64,000 bases of DNA from Saccharospirillaceae bacterium (GTDB lineage: Bacteria > Pseudomonadota > Gammaproteobacteria > Pseudomonadales > Oceanobacteraceae). The DNA is taken from NCBI GenBank assembly GCA_022448365.1, contig JAKVCS010000001.1, positions 62,001 to 126,000 of the forward strand. The letters run 5' to 3'. The translations under genes were made by a program, and so were the position numbers. Below the pieces are notes generated by a model. That model saw only the letters and a program-made list of their open reading frames with translations, searched no databases and was not told the origin of the DNA. Below are positions 11,741-21,594 of the stretch, piece after piece (the first letter of the stretch is position 1; each line of letters opens with the position of its first letter).

Positions 11741-11901
11741 TTATTACGTTATTCAGATACACGCTAATGCAGAAATACTCAAGCCGCCACATCAGCAACA
11801 CTGTCCTGTGCCTGAGAGGCTATCGCAATATCCTGTTGCGGCTTTTTAAAAACTCTCTGCACCAGCAGTGCTGGCGATTGTCATTATTAAAGCGCGTTTA
11901 A

Positions 11902-13263
11902 TTAACGCGTACCTTGTTTCTTCATCATCAGATGCTGATGACGCTCAAAGGTCATAATTTCTTCACGGTTAGCTTCAACCGTTTGTGGGGTAAGAGCACT
12001 CAGGCTTTCATCCAATAAATCGGCTTTCAAATTGCGGGCAACCACCATCGCCATTTCATACATGGCTTCATACGCTTCGAGTGGTCGTTTTGCCCCCGGC
12101 AGACTCATAAAGAAGATTAAACCGGGAAACTGCTGATCAGCCATCCGGCCAGGTTCAAAAGTACCGGGTTCGTAACTTTGCGACACTGAGAACTGGATAT
12201 TACCCGCACCATCCGCTTCTTCGAAGCGATGGAAAATATTCTTCTCGCCATAGCGCAGATCGCAGGAATTAAACAGATAAATCAAATCACTGCCTCTGAA
12301 CCCTTGGTCTGATTGGGCAATAGCATGAATAACCAATACCACTTCAGCCGGTGGACGGTGAGCCAACACCTCCGCATCTGCACCTGCAAAGTTAACAGGA
12401 TGCGTGATGATCTGAGCCGTTTCTGCAAAAGATTCGGTCATTGGCTGCGGCTCAGCTTCCATTTCGACTTTGGATTCTTCGCTGTGAGACTCTTCAACAT
12501 GCTGTGCCTCTGGTGCCTCGTCAAGAGGGTCTTCTGTTGGCTCAGCCGACGCCGCTTCGGGTTCCGTGTTGGCGGCGGCTTCGGGCAGTGCGTCGATCAG
12601 GTTAACCGTTTCAGTTTCGTCGGGAGCGACATCGGAAACTGTATCGGATACCACATCGGTATCTTCGCCCAGTTCTTCAACATCAAGCAAAACAGGTACG
12701 TTTTCGTCCAGATTCAAAGGTTTGGCTTTCGGTACTAACGGCGAGTTGGGCTCAACTGGTGTTTCTTCGTCTTGCGTCGTTTCAGCGCCAGTCTCCAGTG
12801 CCGTGGTCTGAACACCGACCGCTGCATCACTGTTCTGGCTATGACGAGGCTGATTGTCAGTTTCGTTACTGACCTCGACGACTGCATCACGCACAGCCTG
12901 ATCAACGTTGCTCTCAGAAGGTACTGCCAGGTCCGCTGAGTCAAAAGTATTACGCATGGAATCGACTTCTGGCTCATCGTCCAGTGCCGAAAAAGCAGGA
13001 ACCTCATCGAACGAAGGTTGGGATTGTTGCGGGTCAGAAGGCTGATCCGATAAAGGTGCATTCGGCGAAAAACCACCAACGACACGAACCTCACCGGGCA
13101 GTTCAGGGTTGTAGCCCTCTTCCGGGAACTTAAAATCCTCCGAAACATCAAGACGCAATGCTTCGGCACGTGCGCGACGCATGCGACGAAATCCATCAAT
13201 CAGTATTGCTACCATGGTCACTAATCCAATCAGGATTAAGACAGTCCGCCAGCTCCATTCCAT
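11902..13263 (-). CDS. zipA: Cell division protein ZipA
   Basis: 453 residues from the ATG at 13263 (MEWSWRTVLILIGLV); an in-frame TTG at 13275 has its GAGG too close. The layout is an N-terminal membrane anchor without signal cleavage, a basic juxtamembrane stretch, a long acidic Pro/Glu/Asp-rich linker (about 100-310) and the C-terminal FtsZ-binding domain with RHPPAEVVLVIHAI-like and EAYEAMYEMAMVVARNL segments. ZipA tethers FtsZ to the inner membrane. The zipA-ligA order and the adjacent smc are the classic gammaproteobacterial set. The linker is longer than in E. coli. Confidence 0.94.
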   Translation of the reverse strand: MEWSWRTVLILIGLVTMVAILIDGFRRMRRARAEALRLDVSEDFKFPEEGYNPELPGEVRVVGGFSPNAPLSDQPSDPQQSQPSFDEVPAFSALDDEPEVDSMRNTFDSADLAVPSESNVDQAVRDAVVEVSNETDNQPRHSQNSDAAVGVQTTALETGAETTQDEETPVEPNSPLVPKAKPLNLDENVPVLLDVEELGEDTDVVSDTVSDVAPDETETVNLIDALPEAAANTEPEAASAEPTEDPLDEAPEAQHVEESHSEESKVEMEAEPQPMTESFAETAQIITHPVNFAGADAEVLAHRPPAEVVLVIHAIAQSDQGFRGSDLIYLFNSCDLRYGEKNIFHRFEEADGAGNIQFSVSQSYEPGTFEPGRMADQQFPGLIFFMSLPGAKRPLEAYEAMYEMAMVVARNLKADLLDESLSALTPQTVEANREEIMTFERHQHLMMKKQGTR

Positions 13264-13452
13264 AATTGCATCCAACCTCTTTTAAACACGTTGACGATTG
13301 CCTGAACCCCGTCAAAAACCGATAACACTAACGGAGCAGATCAACAGCCAAGTGTGTCACAAGCCCGGAGTCGATGACAGACCTTCGGGCGACTTTCCCT
13401 GGTTTTTCTTAATGAATTTTACAGTTTTTAAGCCAATTCTATGGCATGCCAA

Positions 13453-16400
13453 TTATTGGTTGATCATTTCTGCCGCTTCTTCGACATCTACTGATACTAA
13501 ACGTGATACACCCGGCTCATGCATGGTGACACCCATCAATTGAGATGCCTTTTCCATCGCAATTTTATTGTGCGTAATGTAAATAAACTGAACCTTTTCC
13601 GACATGGCTTTGACCAGTCGGGCATAACGTCCGACATTGGCATCATCTAACGGCGCATCAACCTCATCCAGCATACAAAACGGCGCTGGATTCAGCTGAA
13701 AAATCGAGAAAACCAAGGCAATCGCCGTCAGTGCTTTTTCGCCACCCGATAGCAGGTGAATGGTACTGTTTTTCTTACCGGGTGGGCGCGCCATAATCGC
13801 AACACCGGTATCCAGTAAATCATCCCCGGTTAATTCCAACGATGCGTGCCCGCCGCCAAATACTTTGGGGAACAGTTCAGCCAGACCAGCATTCATTTTG
13901 TCGAATGTTTCTTTGAAACGGGTACGGGTTTCACGATCAATTTTATGAATCGCGCCTTCCAGGGTACTCAGCGCTTTTTCCAGGTCGGCATGCTGGGCAT
14001 CGAGATACACTTTACGCTCCGACTGGGTTTTATATTCGTCAATCGCCGCGAGATTGATCGCACCTAAGCGTTGAATGCGCTCGGCAATGCGCTGTAGTTC
14101 CTGTTGCCAGGTGTCGGCATCAGCCTCTTCTGGCATGGTTTCCAGCACCTGCTCAAGGCTGAGTTTTTCCTCCTGCAATTGCTCTACAAGCGCCTGTCGG
14201 CGGATATCCAGCGCCTGGCATTCCATCCGGACTTTTTCCAACTCATTACGGACTTCAAGCGCTTTTTTCTCGGCATCGGTGCGCTGTTGTTCGAGTTGGC
14301 GTAGCTGACTATCGACTGCCTCCAGTGCATGACGGGCAGCCTGCATGGCTTGCTCTGCCACCAACTTTTGTTCCAACAATTCTTCCAGCTGAGCTTTTAA
14401 CTCTTCTAAATCGACGGAATGGTCGCGATTCTGATTGGCTTCAATCTGAAGTCGGCGCTCGCGCAGACGCTGCATCTGTGCCGCCAAACGCTCAATGGCC
14501 TGATTCAGACTTTGCTCTTTGGTCGCCAGCCCCTGTACGTTCAACTGCAACTGATGGCTGCGATCTTTGTTCTGCCCTGCCGACATACGTGCCTGGTCCA
14601 GCGCCACCTGAACCTGGGTTTTGTCGGCGAGCAAACGCTCGCGTTCGCCACTGTCTTCATCAATGGCCGACATGGCCTCCTGCCATTGCAATCGCACCTC
14701 TTCCAGCGACTCTCGTTCCAACTCCTGCAGATCACGGGTTTCCTCAATGTCCCGATCGAGCTTTTCACCGCGCAGTGCGAATTGCTCGGCACGGGCCTGT
14801 TTGCCGGATAACTGTGATTTCAGATGAATCAACTGCTGACTGGCTTGCTGCAGTTCGCGCTGAGCCACTTCACGCTGCTGCTCAGAAGAGCGCAGTTTAA
14901 GCTGATCAGCTTCAAGATCGACTTCCCACTCTTCAACCTGAATATCCAGCTCTTCGATTTGTTCTTCCAGGGTTTCCAGCTCTTGCTGACGCGCCAGAAC
15001 ACCACCTTCACCGTCGGCAGTTTTCGCTACTCGCAGCCAATGCTTACCAAGCCAGATGCCTTCCGGGGTAACCACTGATTCATCGGCATCCAGCTGCGGG
15101 CGCATCGCCAGTGCCTGAGTTAAATCGTTTGCCGTTTTTACATGCGATAAAAGACCGGATACATCTTGTTCACTGCGAACCACACTCAGTAAGGAATCGG
15201 CGGAAGCGGATACCGCGGTATTTCGCGCGTGTTGCCACAGGGCTAGCTGACCTTCTTTTAAGTTAGCCAACCAATGCTGAGTTGGATCGAGATCATCAAT
15301 CACCACCGCCTGGAGGTAATCGCCGAGTACGGTTTCGACTGCCCGCTCCCAGCCATCTTCAACATGCAGTTGCTCCGCCAGGCGAGGCTTACGTGCCAGT
15401 TGATGACTTTCAAGCCAGTGGCTCACGGCCTCAGAACCCTCACCCAGAGCCGCTTTTTGCAGCGCATCCAACGTCGCTTTGCGGTTGATAAAATGTTGCA
15501 GTTGGTTTTTGCCGTCTTCCAACTGGCGACGGCGGGCTTCCAGATCTTCACGCGACTGATTAACCTGCTGCTGCAGCGTATCGGTCTTTTCCTGCAGGCT
15601 TTCGGAAGCCATTTCCTGCTCGCTGACTTCTTCCTGCAGTAACTGAATTTCTTCCAATTCAGGATTATCTGCAAGCTCGCGTTTTTCATCCTGAAGACGA
15701 CCGATTTGTTGCTGCAGTCGCGACAGCTGCTGTTCAATATTCTGCATCCGCGTCTGGGCAACTTCCGCCTGACGGGTTGGCTCACTGGCGCGTTGAGTAA
15801 ATTGTTCCCAGCGCTCCTGCCATTGCTGCTGATTTTCCTCAGCGATGGCTAGCGCTTCCGCAGCCTCTTCCTCACCAGCCAGCAACATCTCCAGCTCTGG
15901 CTCAAGCATCAGCTTTTCTTCGGCAATGGTTTCCAGCTGCAGCTGGTCTTCTTCTAACGAGCGCTGAGTATCAAGAATCGACTTTTCAACTTCCGCCATT
16001 TCCTGATCAAGCTGCAACGCCATTTGCGCCTGATGTTCAACTTTTTGCTCCTGACGGGCAATCTGCGATCCCACATCGTAGAACTTCGCCTGCGCTGAGC
16101 TGAATTCATCATTCTTGTCAGTGTGCTCAAGACGGAGCGCTTCAATCTCTGCATCAGCACTGCGTTGAGCGGCGGTGTGGGCTTCAAATTCAACCTGATG
16201 TTTGGCGATTTGCTGCTGCCGCTGCTGATAATCCCGATCAAGAATCTGCCATTTCAGTGCCTGCAACTGCGCTTTTTTCTCGCGTTCCTGAGATTTTAAT
16301 TCTTTATATTTTTCGGCTGCATCGGCCTGTCGTTTGAGGTGTGCCAGCTGGCGATCCAGCTCTTCGCGGATGTCCTGCAAGCGCTCCAGATTTTCGTTGG

Positions 16401-16959
16401 TGCGCCGCATGCGATTTTCCGTCTCACGACGACGTTCCTTGTATTTGGAAATACCCGCCGCTTCTTCAACATAAACACGCAACTCCTCCGGCTTAGCCTC
16501 AATCAGCCGTGAAATCATGCCCTGCTCAATAATGGCGTAGGAACGTGGCCCTAAACCGGTACCGAGGAATATGTCGGTGATGTCTTTTTTACGACATTTG
16601 GTGCCGTTGAGGTAGTAACTCGACTGACCGTCGCGGGTAACCTGACGGCGCAGGCTGATTTCATTATAACTGGCGTATTCGCCGCGCAGAGTGCCATCCG
16701 AGTTATCGAAAATCAGATCAACACTGGCCTTACTGACCGGTTTGCGTTCCGCAGAACCGTTGAAAATCACATCGGTCATGGCATCGCCACGCAGGTACTT
16801 GGCTGAACTCTCGCCCATCACCCAACGAACGGCATCGATGGTGTTCGATTTTCCACAACCGTTGGGGCCAACAATACCCGTCATATTGGTACTAAAAGGC
16901 ACGGTTGTCGGATCGACAAAGGACTTAAAGCCCGCCAGTTTGATCGCTTTTAAGCGCAT
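13453..16959 (-). CDS. smc: Chromosome segregation ATPase SMC
   Basis: 1,168 residues. Walker A GPNGCGKSN at residue 32, long coiled-coil arms (about 170-500 and 670-1010) flanking a hinge near 510-640, then signature LLSGGEKALTAIALVFSI and Walker B FCMLDEVDAPLDDANVGRY at the C-terminus. SMC is the ring ATPase that organises the chromosome, normally with ScpA/ScpB, which are not in this window. The presence of SMC rather than MukB excludes Enterobacterales and Vibrionales. It lies upstream of zipA with a 190-base gap. Confidence 0.97.
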   Translation of the reverse strand: MRLKAIKLAGFKSFVDPTTVPFSTNMTGIVGPNGCGKSNTIDAVRWVMGESSAKYLRGDAMTDVIFNGSAERKPVSKASVDLIFDNSDGTLRGEYASYNEISLRRQVTRDGQSSYYLNGTKCRKKDITDIFLGTGLGPRSYAIIEQGMISRLIEAKPEELRVYVEEAAGISKYKERRRETENRMRRTNENLERLQDIREELDRQLAHLKRQADAAEKYKELKSQEREKKAQLQALKWQILDRDYQQRQQQIAKHQVEFEAHTAAQRSADAEIEALRLEHTDKNDEFSSAQAKFYDVGSQIARQEQKVEHQAQMALQLDQEMAEVEKSILDTQRSLEEDQLQLETIAEEKLMLEPELEMLLAGEEEAAEALAIAEENQQQWQERWEQFTQRASEPTRQAEVAQTRMQNIEQQLSRLQQQIGRLQDEKRELADNPELEEIQLLQEEVSEQEMASESLQEKTDTLQQQVNQSREDLEARRRQLEDGKNQLQHFINRKATLDALQKAALGEGSEAVSHWLESHQLARKPRLAEQLHVEDGWERAVETVLGDYLQAVVIDDLDPTQHWLANLKEGQLALWQHARNTAVSASADSLLSVVRSEQDVSGLLSHVKTANDLTQALAMRPQLDADESVVTPEGIWLGKHWLRVAKTADGEGGVLARQQELETLEEQIEELDIQVEEWEVDLEADQLKLRSSEQQREVAQRELQQASQQLIHLKSQLSGKQARAEQFALRGEKLDRDIEETRDLQELERESLEEVRLQWQEAMSAIDEDSGERERLLADKTQVQVALDQARMSAGQNKDRSHQLQLNVQGLATKEQSLNQAIERLAAQMQRLRERRLQIEANQNRDHSVDLEELKAQLEELLEQKLVAEQAMQAARHALEAVDSQLRQLEQQRTDAEKKALEVRNELEKVRMECQALDIRRQALVEQLQEEKLSLEQVLETMPEEADADTWQQELQRIAERIQRLGAINLAAIDEYKTQSERKVYLDAQHADLEKALSTLEGAIHKIDRETRTRFKETFDKMNAGLAELFPKVFGGGHASLELTGDDLLDTGVAIMARPPGKKNSTIHLLSGGEKALTAIALVFSIFQLNPAPFCMLDEVDAPLDDANVGRYARLVKAMSEKVQFIYITHNKIAMEKASQLMGVTMHEPGVSRLVSVDVEEAAEMINQ

Positions 16960-17170
16960 AGTGGTGTGATCTTTCCTGTGAAGCAGTAAAAGGACGAAAG
17001 CGGCAGTTTACCACCGACAGGAAAACAGGCAAAAAATATGGCCATCCCGGCTAATACTGCAAGCACGCGGCGTCAGTCAGTTGCAGTAGCTGTCCTTAGT
17101 TTTTTTGGGGGCATGGATAAACCCCTGTGCTATGCGACTCTACCGAGCTGAATCACGACTTGTTTTACCC

Positions 17171-17797
17171 TCATTGTTCGGCCATCAACTCACTGAATTT
17201 ATTGATAAACCGGGCCAGATCGATACCGTCTACCAACGCGTGATGTGCATGAATCGACAGCGGCATCTGGCGCTTACCATCAACCATCGTCATTTTTCCA
17301 ACTGAGATCTTCGGGCAGCTGTCCTTCCATGCAAAATTACGAGCATGAGACAAGCCGGTAAACGACATCCAGGGGATTGAGGAAAAGTGAATCACATCGA
17401 TTCCCGAAGCGGTTAAATCTAACCCCGTGCTGTGATGGGCGGCCTCAATCACCCCTTCTGCATTAGCGGCAAACGACTGAAAGTCATCATCGAAAATGAA
17501 ATGCGAGAACTGAAACGTATCATCTGGCCGGTTGATCGTGGCAGATCCGTGAATGGTTTCGTAACTGTAAACATCACCATCTTCGAGGCGATATCGTAAA
17601 GCCTCTACTGAGTTAATCGCAATCAGCGCCCGATGAAAGTAGTACAGAAAAAAGGAAATATTATTCCGCTTACAATACTCGTACGCCTGGGTACATTCGA
17701 CCTCAACAGAAACACCGGTGTACGGCTCATCGAAGTTATTGAAGAACTCAAAGTGTTCTTTTCTTACCCAGTTTTCGAGGTCTAATTTCGTTTTCAT
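17171..17797 (-). CDS. Acetyltransferase of the chloramphenicol acetyltransferase (CAT) fold
   Basis: 208 residues with the catalytic HHxxxDG motif (HHALVDG, catalytic His186 and Asp190), followed by IDLARFINKF as in the trimeric CAT family. The internal SSIPWMSFTGL segment matches the conserved IPW(I/F)SFT block. The family acetylates chloramphenicol or other small hydroxylated acceptors from acetyl-CoA; chromosomal members often have no proven resistance role. The ATG at 17797 is chosen because the upstream extension lacks family similarity, though the ribosome site is weak. It is the last gene of a minus-strand trio with two unknown proteins. Confidence 0.88.
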   Translation of the reverse strand: MKTKLDLENWVRKEHFEFFNNFDEPYTGVSVEVECTQAYEYCKRNNISFFLYYFHRALIAINSVEALRYRLEDGDVYSYETIHGSATINRPDDTFQFSHFIFDDDFQSFAANAEGVIEAAHHSTGLDLTASGIDVIHFSSIPWMSFTGLSHARNFAWKDSCPKISVGKMTMVDGKRQMPLSIHAHHALVDGIDLARFINKFSELMAEQ

Positions 17798-17885
17798 TGC
17801 TCGTCTTATACTAGTAAGGCACTCAGCCAATAATTAATATCAAAATCCCTTCACGATAATTTCAATAAGCACTGCCAGCAGACAC

Positions 17886-18608
17886 TCACTCTCCCCAAAG
17901 ATATCCGGAGACATTCTGCTGATAATCGGCAATGCTGTTATAACTGCGACTACCGCCGGAGGCATAATAAAACTCCTTACGCGATAATTCACGAATCGAT
18001 AATACCTCGTCACTGAATACCGTTTGCAAATCAGCGCCTAGGGTAACCCACTTTTGCAGTAATGATTCATGGATCAGCCAAGCACGATTCTGATCACCCA
18101 AATCCAGATAAATCAGCAAGCGTTGTTCCTGCGCTACGGTGGGTAAACGTAAATTGGCACGTGCAGGGGTAAGCGCCTTATGAAACGATAAGGCACTGTA
18201 ACCCTGATGCTTTCCGCCGGCAGCATCGGTCAGCTCTGCTGCCCGACGGGTAATCCCCAGCAGCGGAGCAAAGGACAGTGACTCCAGCAGACTATCGGCA
18301 AACATCCAGGAAGACCGCCCCCAGCACCGGGAGATTACCGGTATGCGAAGTGGTTGACCTTTCAAATGAGCCTTCAGCGCTGCTGGATCTGCTGCACTGC
18401 TACCTTCGGCTTTAAACGAAAGCGGCGCAGGCTGCTCTAGATACAACTGCGGCATACGCCGTTGATTCAGATCAGGCTGCCAACTAAAGTCGTACTCATT
18501 CAGATAGGGATAATATTCACCATGTTCCGGGTGGATATCGCACACATCCCCCGCCGTAACCGGATGAAAAGGACGGTATTCGGACAACACACCTGTTTGA
18601 TCTAACAT
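17886..18608 (-). CDS. Hypothetical soluble protein, 240 aa
   Basis: Not recognised. The ATG at 18608 has AGGA seven bases upstream; a GTG five codons earlier overlaps that site. No signal peptide or membrane helix. The N-terminal third is rich in Pro, Tyr and His (PFHPVTAGDVCDIHPEHGEYY). The middle contains PVISRCWGRSSWMFADSLLES. The C-terminal part has IYLDLGDQNRAWLIHESLLQ, and it ends YNSIADYQQNVSGYLWGE. It is 30 bases downstream of the 937-aa gene, so the two are almost certainly co-transcribed and probably act together. Confidence 0.72.
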   Translation of the reverse strand: MLDQTGVLSEYRPFHPVTAGDVCDIHPEHGEYYPYLNEYDFSWQPDLNQRRMPQLYLEQPAPLSFKAEGSSAADPAALKAHLKGQPLRIPVISRCWGRSSWMFADSLLESLSFAPLLGITRRAAELTDAAGGKHQGYSALSFHKALTPARANLRLPTVAQEQRLLIYLDLGDQNRAWLIHESLLQKWVTLGADLQTVFSDEVLSIRELSRKEFYYASGGSRSYNSIADYQQNVSGYLWGE

Positions 18609-18638
18609 ACTATTTTCCTGCACATTCTGGTCATACCA

Positions 18639-21452
18639 TCAAAGCTGATTCAACGCTTGCTGAAGTTTCGCCAAGGCCTGTTGCACCCTGTCACGGCTGG
18701 CAGCCGACAAATCCCTCAGCTCGAGTGTATTTATTTCTTCACGCGCAACTTCGCCGCGCCGACAGGCCTGATCCAAGTACTGACGCAAGACAATCTCATC
18801 CAGCAATTTGCAACCAGTGACGGGATTAAACGTGAGTGCTTTTATCAAACGCAACCGCCTGTTTTGGTCATTTTCCATACGAATCGCAATGAATAAATGT
18901 GCCGCGTATGGACTCTGATTCTGCACAACTAAATCGTATGCTTTGTCATCAACCAGATACTGAATTTTGCTTCGATAATCGGAAAAATTCAGCTCTCCGG
19001 CGACAAATAAATCCAGCGCTTCGGCAATAACCCCTTCGGTTTTCTGGCTGGATTGATAAATATCAGCCAACCGGTCGAGCGCCTCATTTAACTTGCTATT
19101 GGTGACACTGGCGTCCAATACCACCAGGTTATTTACCCCAAGATGTTGCTCTGTCTTGTAGTCAGCACCCGGTGCCTCCAGTACCAGTTCAAGGTGGTCT
19201 TTCTGATAACGCAATACGGCATAGCTGATTGATCGCGGGGGCGGCTCAGCACCATGCCAGCAAGGATTATTGCGGGTATTGTCGCTGATACGAATATCCA
19301 GATTAAGACCGTCGGGTAAATATTCACCCCGACCGGCGAACAACACCTGATCTTTATCAAACATAGCGGCAAATACGTCGTCATCGAATAGGCTGATGTT
19401 TTTATGGATGGCCGCAAAAGCGGAACGCCACAGATCATTAACCGGAGGCACATAGCTGTTATCCGCCAGCCAGACATCAAAATAGAAGCGCTGTTGATGG
19501 GGAATGAATAAGCGGCTGAAGCTTGCATTAAGTTCAGAGCGCTGCTGCAGATCACTGTTCAGGTATTGGTCAAGATACTGCTGATAACGCTCAGCATCAT
19601 ACTTAGCGAATAAGCGTTGCATAAATACGAAGCGGTCTGCGGCAGAAGCGTTTACATTGACCAGCGAGTGCTCAAATGCCGTTGCCACATCGGTATTGAT
19701 AAATCCACGGAATCCATCACGACTCAAACGAGAACACCAACCCAGCGTTTTTTGTGGTGCCAAAATCAAAAAAAGCTCAAACAAGCGCGTTGCCGGACCA
19801 TAGGGACCCGCCTGCAAACAAAAATAAGCCGATACCAGTATCGGTACAAAATCACTGTTTGAATCCAGGCATTCGTAGGGAGGTTGAGCGGCATCACGCT
19901 GTCCTTGGTAGCCGCTTAGTTCAAGACCATCCTGCAATTGTTTAACCACAGAGTCGAATAATCTGGCGTCATCCCCATCACTGTTTAACCAGATTTCAAT
20001 GTCCTGCTTGTCGCCGTCGTAACAGTCTGCCAATGAGGCAACGACTGTGTTAACGAAGTGCGCATTAAAAAGGTGTTTTGCTGACTGGTAATGTTCGTCA
20101 TCAATGCCGTCGGCATGATCACTGGCTACCATAATCGAGACCAGAAGCAGTTCGTGTGATTTGTGTTGAATATCCCATAACGTCACATTAGCGACAGCAC
20201 GCGATTCTAGACGCAATTCACGAATTGCCTTGAGTGCCGCATAATCAGCGGTATAGAACCGTTTTAAACTGCGTGTAATATTATTCAGTGCTTTTGTCTG
20301 CTCTTCACTGATACTGCCCTCCTGCACCTGTTCCGATACCCGATAGCGCTGTCGATAGACTTCACGACTGATACACTGATGTCTCTCAACCAATAATTCG
20401 AAAATGTCGGTTTCAAGAGTTTGTTGATCCAACAGGTGAAAAAAGATATCCAGAACACGTAAGAAGCACTCTGCACGGAGTTGTCTTTCCTCTTCATCTG
20501 CGCTGACCTCGAGCAGTTCGTCGCACAATTCTTCCAACACATCATGCAGATCAAACAGGATATCCGATTGTTCGGATACGCCGCCCAGACAGGTTTCCAG
20601 CTGACAATAGAATTCAGGCGCATGACGCTGTGCATGGGCAAATATCAGCACGCCATCGAGCTCAAGCAGGCAGTTTTGTTCGTCAAGAGACTCCCGACCT
20701 TCACCGTTCAGCACGTAGTGCCACAACGCCTTGCCATTTGGTAGATGATAAATAAATGGTGCTAATGGTTTAAGCCCGCGCTCCATCGGGAAGGACCATA
20801 GATCATCCGCCATTTGCTGCCATTCGGACCCGCCAGCATCGACAGCGTTGTCGCTATCGGCCGACCCATCGGATTTATCTCCAAAAATAACGCCGCGTAT
20901 GCCCCGGAAAAGCCGCTGCAGCAAACCTGCTTTCTCTCGTTTAGCCGCGGCTGATTCAAAGGCTTGCTTTGCTTGCCAAAAATCCGGGTAGCCGTTCAAG
21001 CCAGGCCAACGTTGCCGGTCAGTAAAATCATTAATAGCAACCCGGGCGTCCGGGCTCGGGAGTTCAACCAACCGCTGTAACTGCACCCAGCACCATAATA
21101 GTGTTTGCTGTGGTTCGCCGATCGGGTTATGACGAAACACAGATACGTAGCCATTATGCGCCTGTAAATCGCTTGCCAGCGCATCGGCAAATAGACCAAT
21201 ATCGCGATAATCACCGCTCAACGAGAAGTAAAATAGCCGGTCCGCTTCACCCTCAGATTCCAGGGTGATAAAGTCATCGAGTTCCAGGTCAACGTCATCA
21301 CAGCACCGACCCAAAGTGTCGCTAAACGCATCACTGTCCAGCGACGTGTAGACCGAAATAAAACAAGGATCATCATAATCGTCCAGCTGACTCACCTCCT
21401 GTTGTAACTGCATGGTAAGGTCAATCGGAATAAGAAAATCTGGAATGGACAT
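18639..21452 (-). CDS. Large hypothetical soluble protein, 937 aa
   Basis: Not recognised. The ATG at 21452 (MSIPDFLIPIDL) is taken as start because the in-frame extension upstream is Cys/Arg-rich and non-coding in look. No signal peptide or membrane helix. The protein is acidic and mostly helical by composition. The first 150 residues look like a compact alpha/beta domain (DPCFISVYTSLDSDAF, FYFSLSGDYRDIG), followed by a basic linker (AAAKREKAGLLQRLFRG). Long helical stretches in the middle and C-terminal half resemble helical-repeat proteins without clear TPR consensus. It is the first gene of the trio, and no catalytic motif was found. Confidence 0.72.
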   Translation of the reverse strand: MSIPDFLIPIDLTMQLQQEVSQLDDYDDPCFISVYTSLDSDAFSDTLGRCCDDVDLELDDFITLESEGEADRLFYFSLSGDYRDIGLFADALASDLQAHNGYVSVFRHNPIGEPQQTLLWCWVQLQRLVELPSPDARVAINDFTDRQRWPGLNGYPDFWQAKQAFESAAAKREKAGLLQRLFRGIRGVIFGDKSDGSADSDNAVDAGGSEWQQMADDLWSFPMERGLKPLAPFIYHLPNGKALWHYVLNGEGRESLDEQNCLLELDGVLIFAHAQRHAPEFYCQLETCLGGVSEQSDILFDLHDVLEELCDELLEVSADEEERQLRAECFLRVLDIFFHLLDQQTLETDIFELLVERHQCISREVYRQRYRVSEQVQEGSISEEQTKALNNITRSLKRFYTADYAALKAIRELRLESRAVANVTLWDIQHKSHELLLVSIMVASDHADGIDDEHYQSAKHLFNAHFVNTVVASLADCYDGDKQDIEIWLNSDGDDARLFDSVVKQLQDGLELSGYQGQRDAAQPPYECLDSNSDFVPILVSAYFCLQAGPYGPATRLFELFLILAPQKTLGWCSRLSRDGFRGFINTDVATAFEHSLVNVNASAADRFVFMQRLFAKYDAERYQQYLDQYLNSDLQQRSELNASFSRLFIPHQQRFYFDVWLADNSYVPPVNDLWRSAFAAIHKNISLFDDDVFAAMFDKDQVLFAGRGEYLPDGLNLDIRISDNTRNNPCWHGAEPPPRSISYAVLRYQKDHLELVLEAPGADYKTEQHLGVNNLVVLDASVTNSKLNEALDRLADIYQSSQKTEGVIAEALDLFVAGELNFSDYRSKIQYLVDDKAYDLVVQNQSPYAAHLFIAIRMENDQNRRLRLIKALTFNPVTGCKLLDEIVLRQYLDQACRRGEVAREEINTLELRDLSAASRDRVQQALAKLQQALNQL

Positions 21453-21560
21453 ACTGCAACCTGAATACACGTGCCTGTGCGAAAATAGCAAAGCCAGATA
21501 ATAACAAAAGCAACAGTAGCTACGAAAATAAATACGTAGATTATCAGTGAAATTATGTAA

Positions 21561-21587
21561 GCAACCGCCGTTTGTCCCGGCGGTTGC
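21561..21587 (-). terminator. Terminator-like hairpin after nhaD
   Basis: Perfect 10-bp GC-rich inverted repeat GCAACCGCCG / CGGCGGTTGC with a 7-base loop, starting eight bases past the nhaD stop. On the minus strand it is followed by an AT-rich stretch (TTACATAATTT) rather than a pure T-run. It separates nhaD from the following three-gene unit. Confidence 0.65.
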
Positions 21588-21594
21588 TCTGGGT

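Noticed and set aside
11779-11862. Minus-strand 27-codon GTG ORF between zipA and ligA (ends KKPQQDIAIASQAQDSVADVAA in part)
   Set aside because: The composition looks protein-like, but there is no Shine-Dalgarno and a TGA lies shortly upstream; most likely chance.
14325-14900. Long plus-strand open frame inside smc (191 codons)
   Set aside because: Shadow of the coiled-coil coding frame; no ribosome site or domain, composition Pro/Ala/Arg-rich.
17098-17130. Possible terminator with GGGG/CCCC arms downstream of the CAT-like gene
   Set aside because: Only a 4-bp stem with a 10-base loop and the T-run on the wrong side for the minus-strand transcript.
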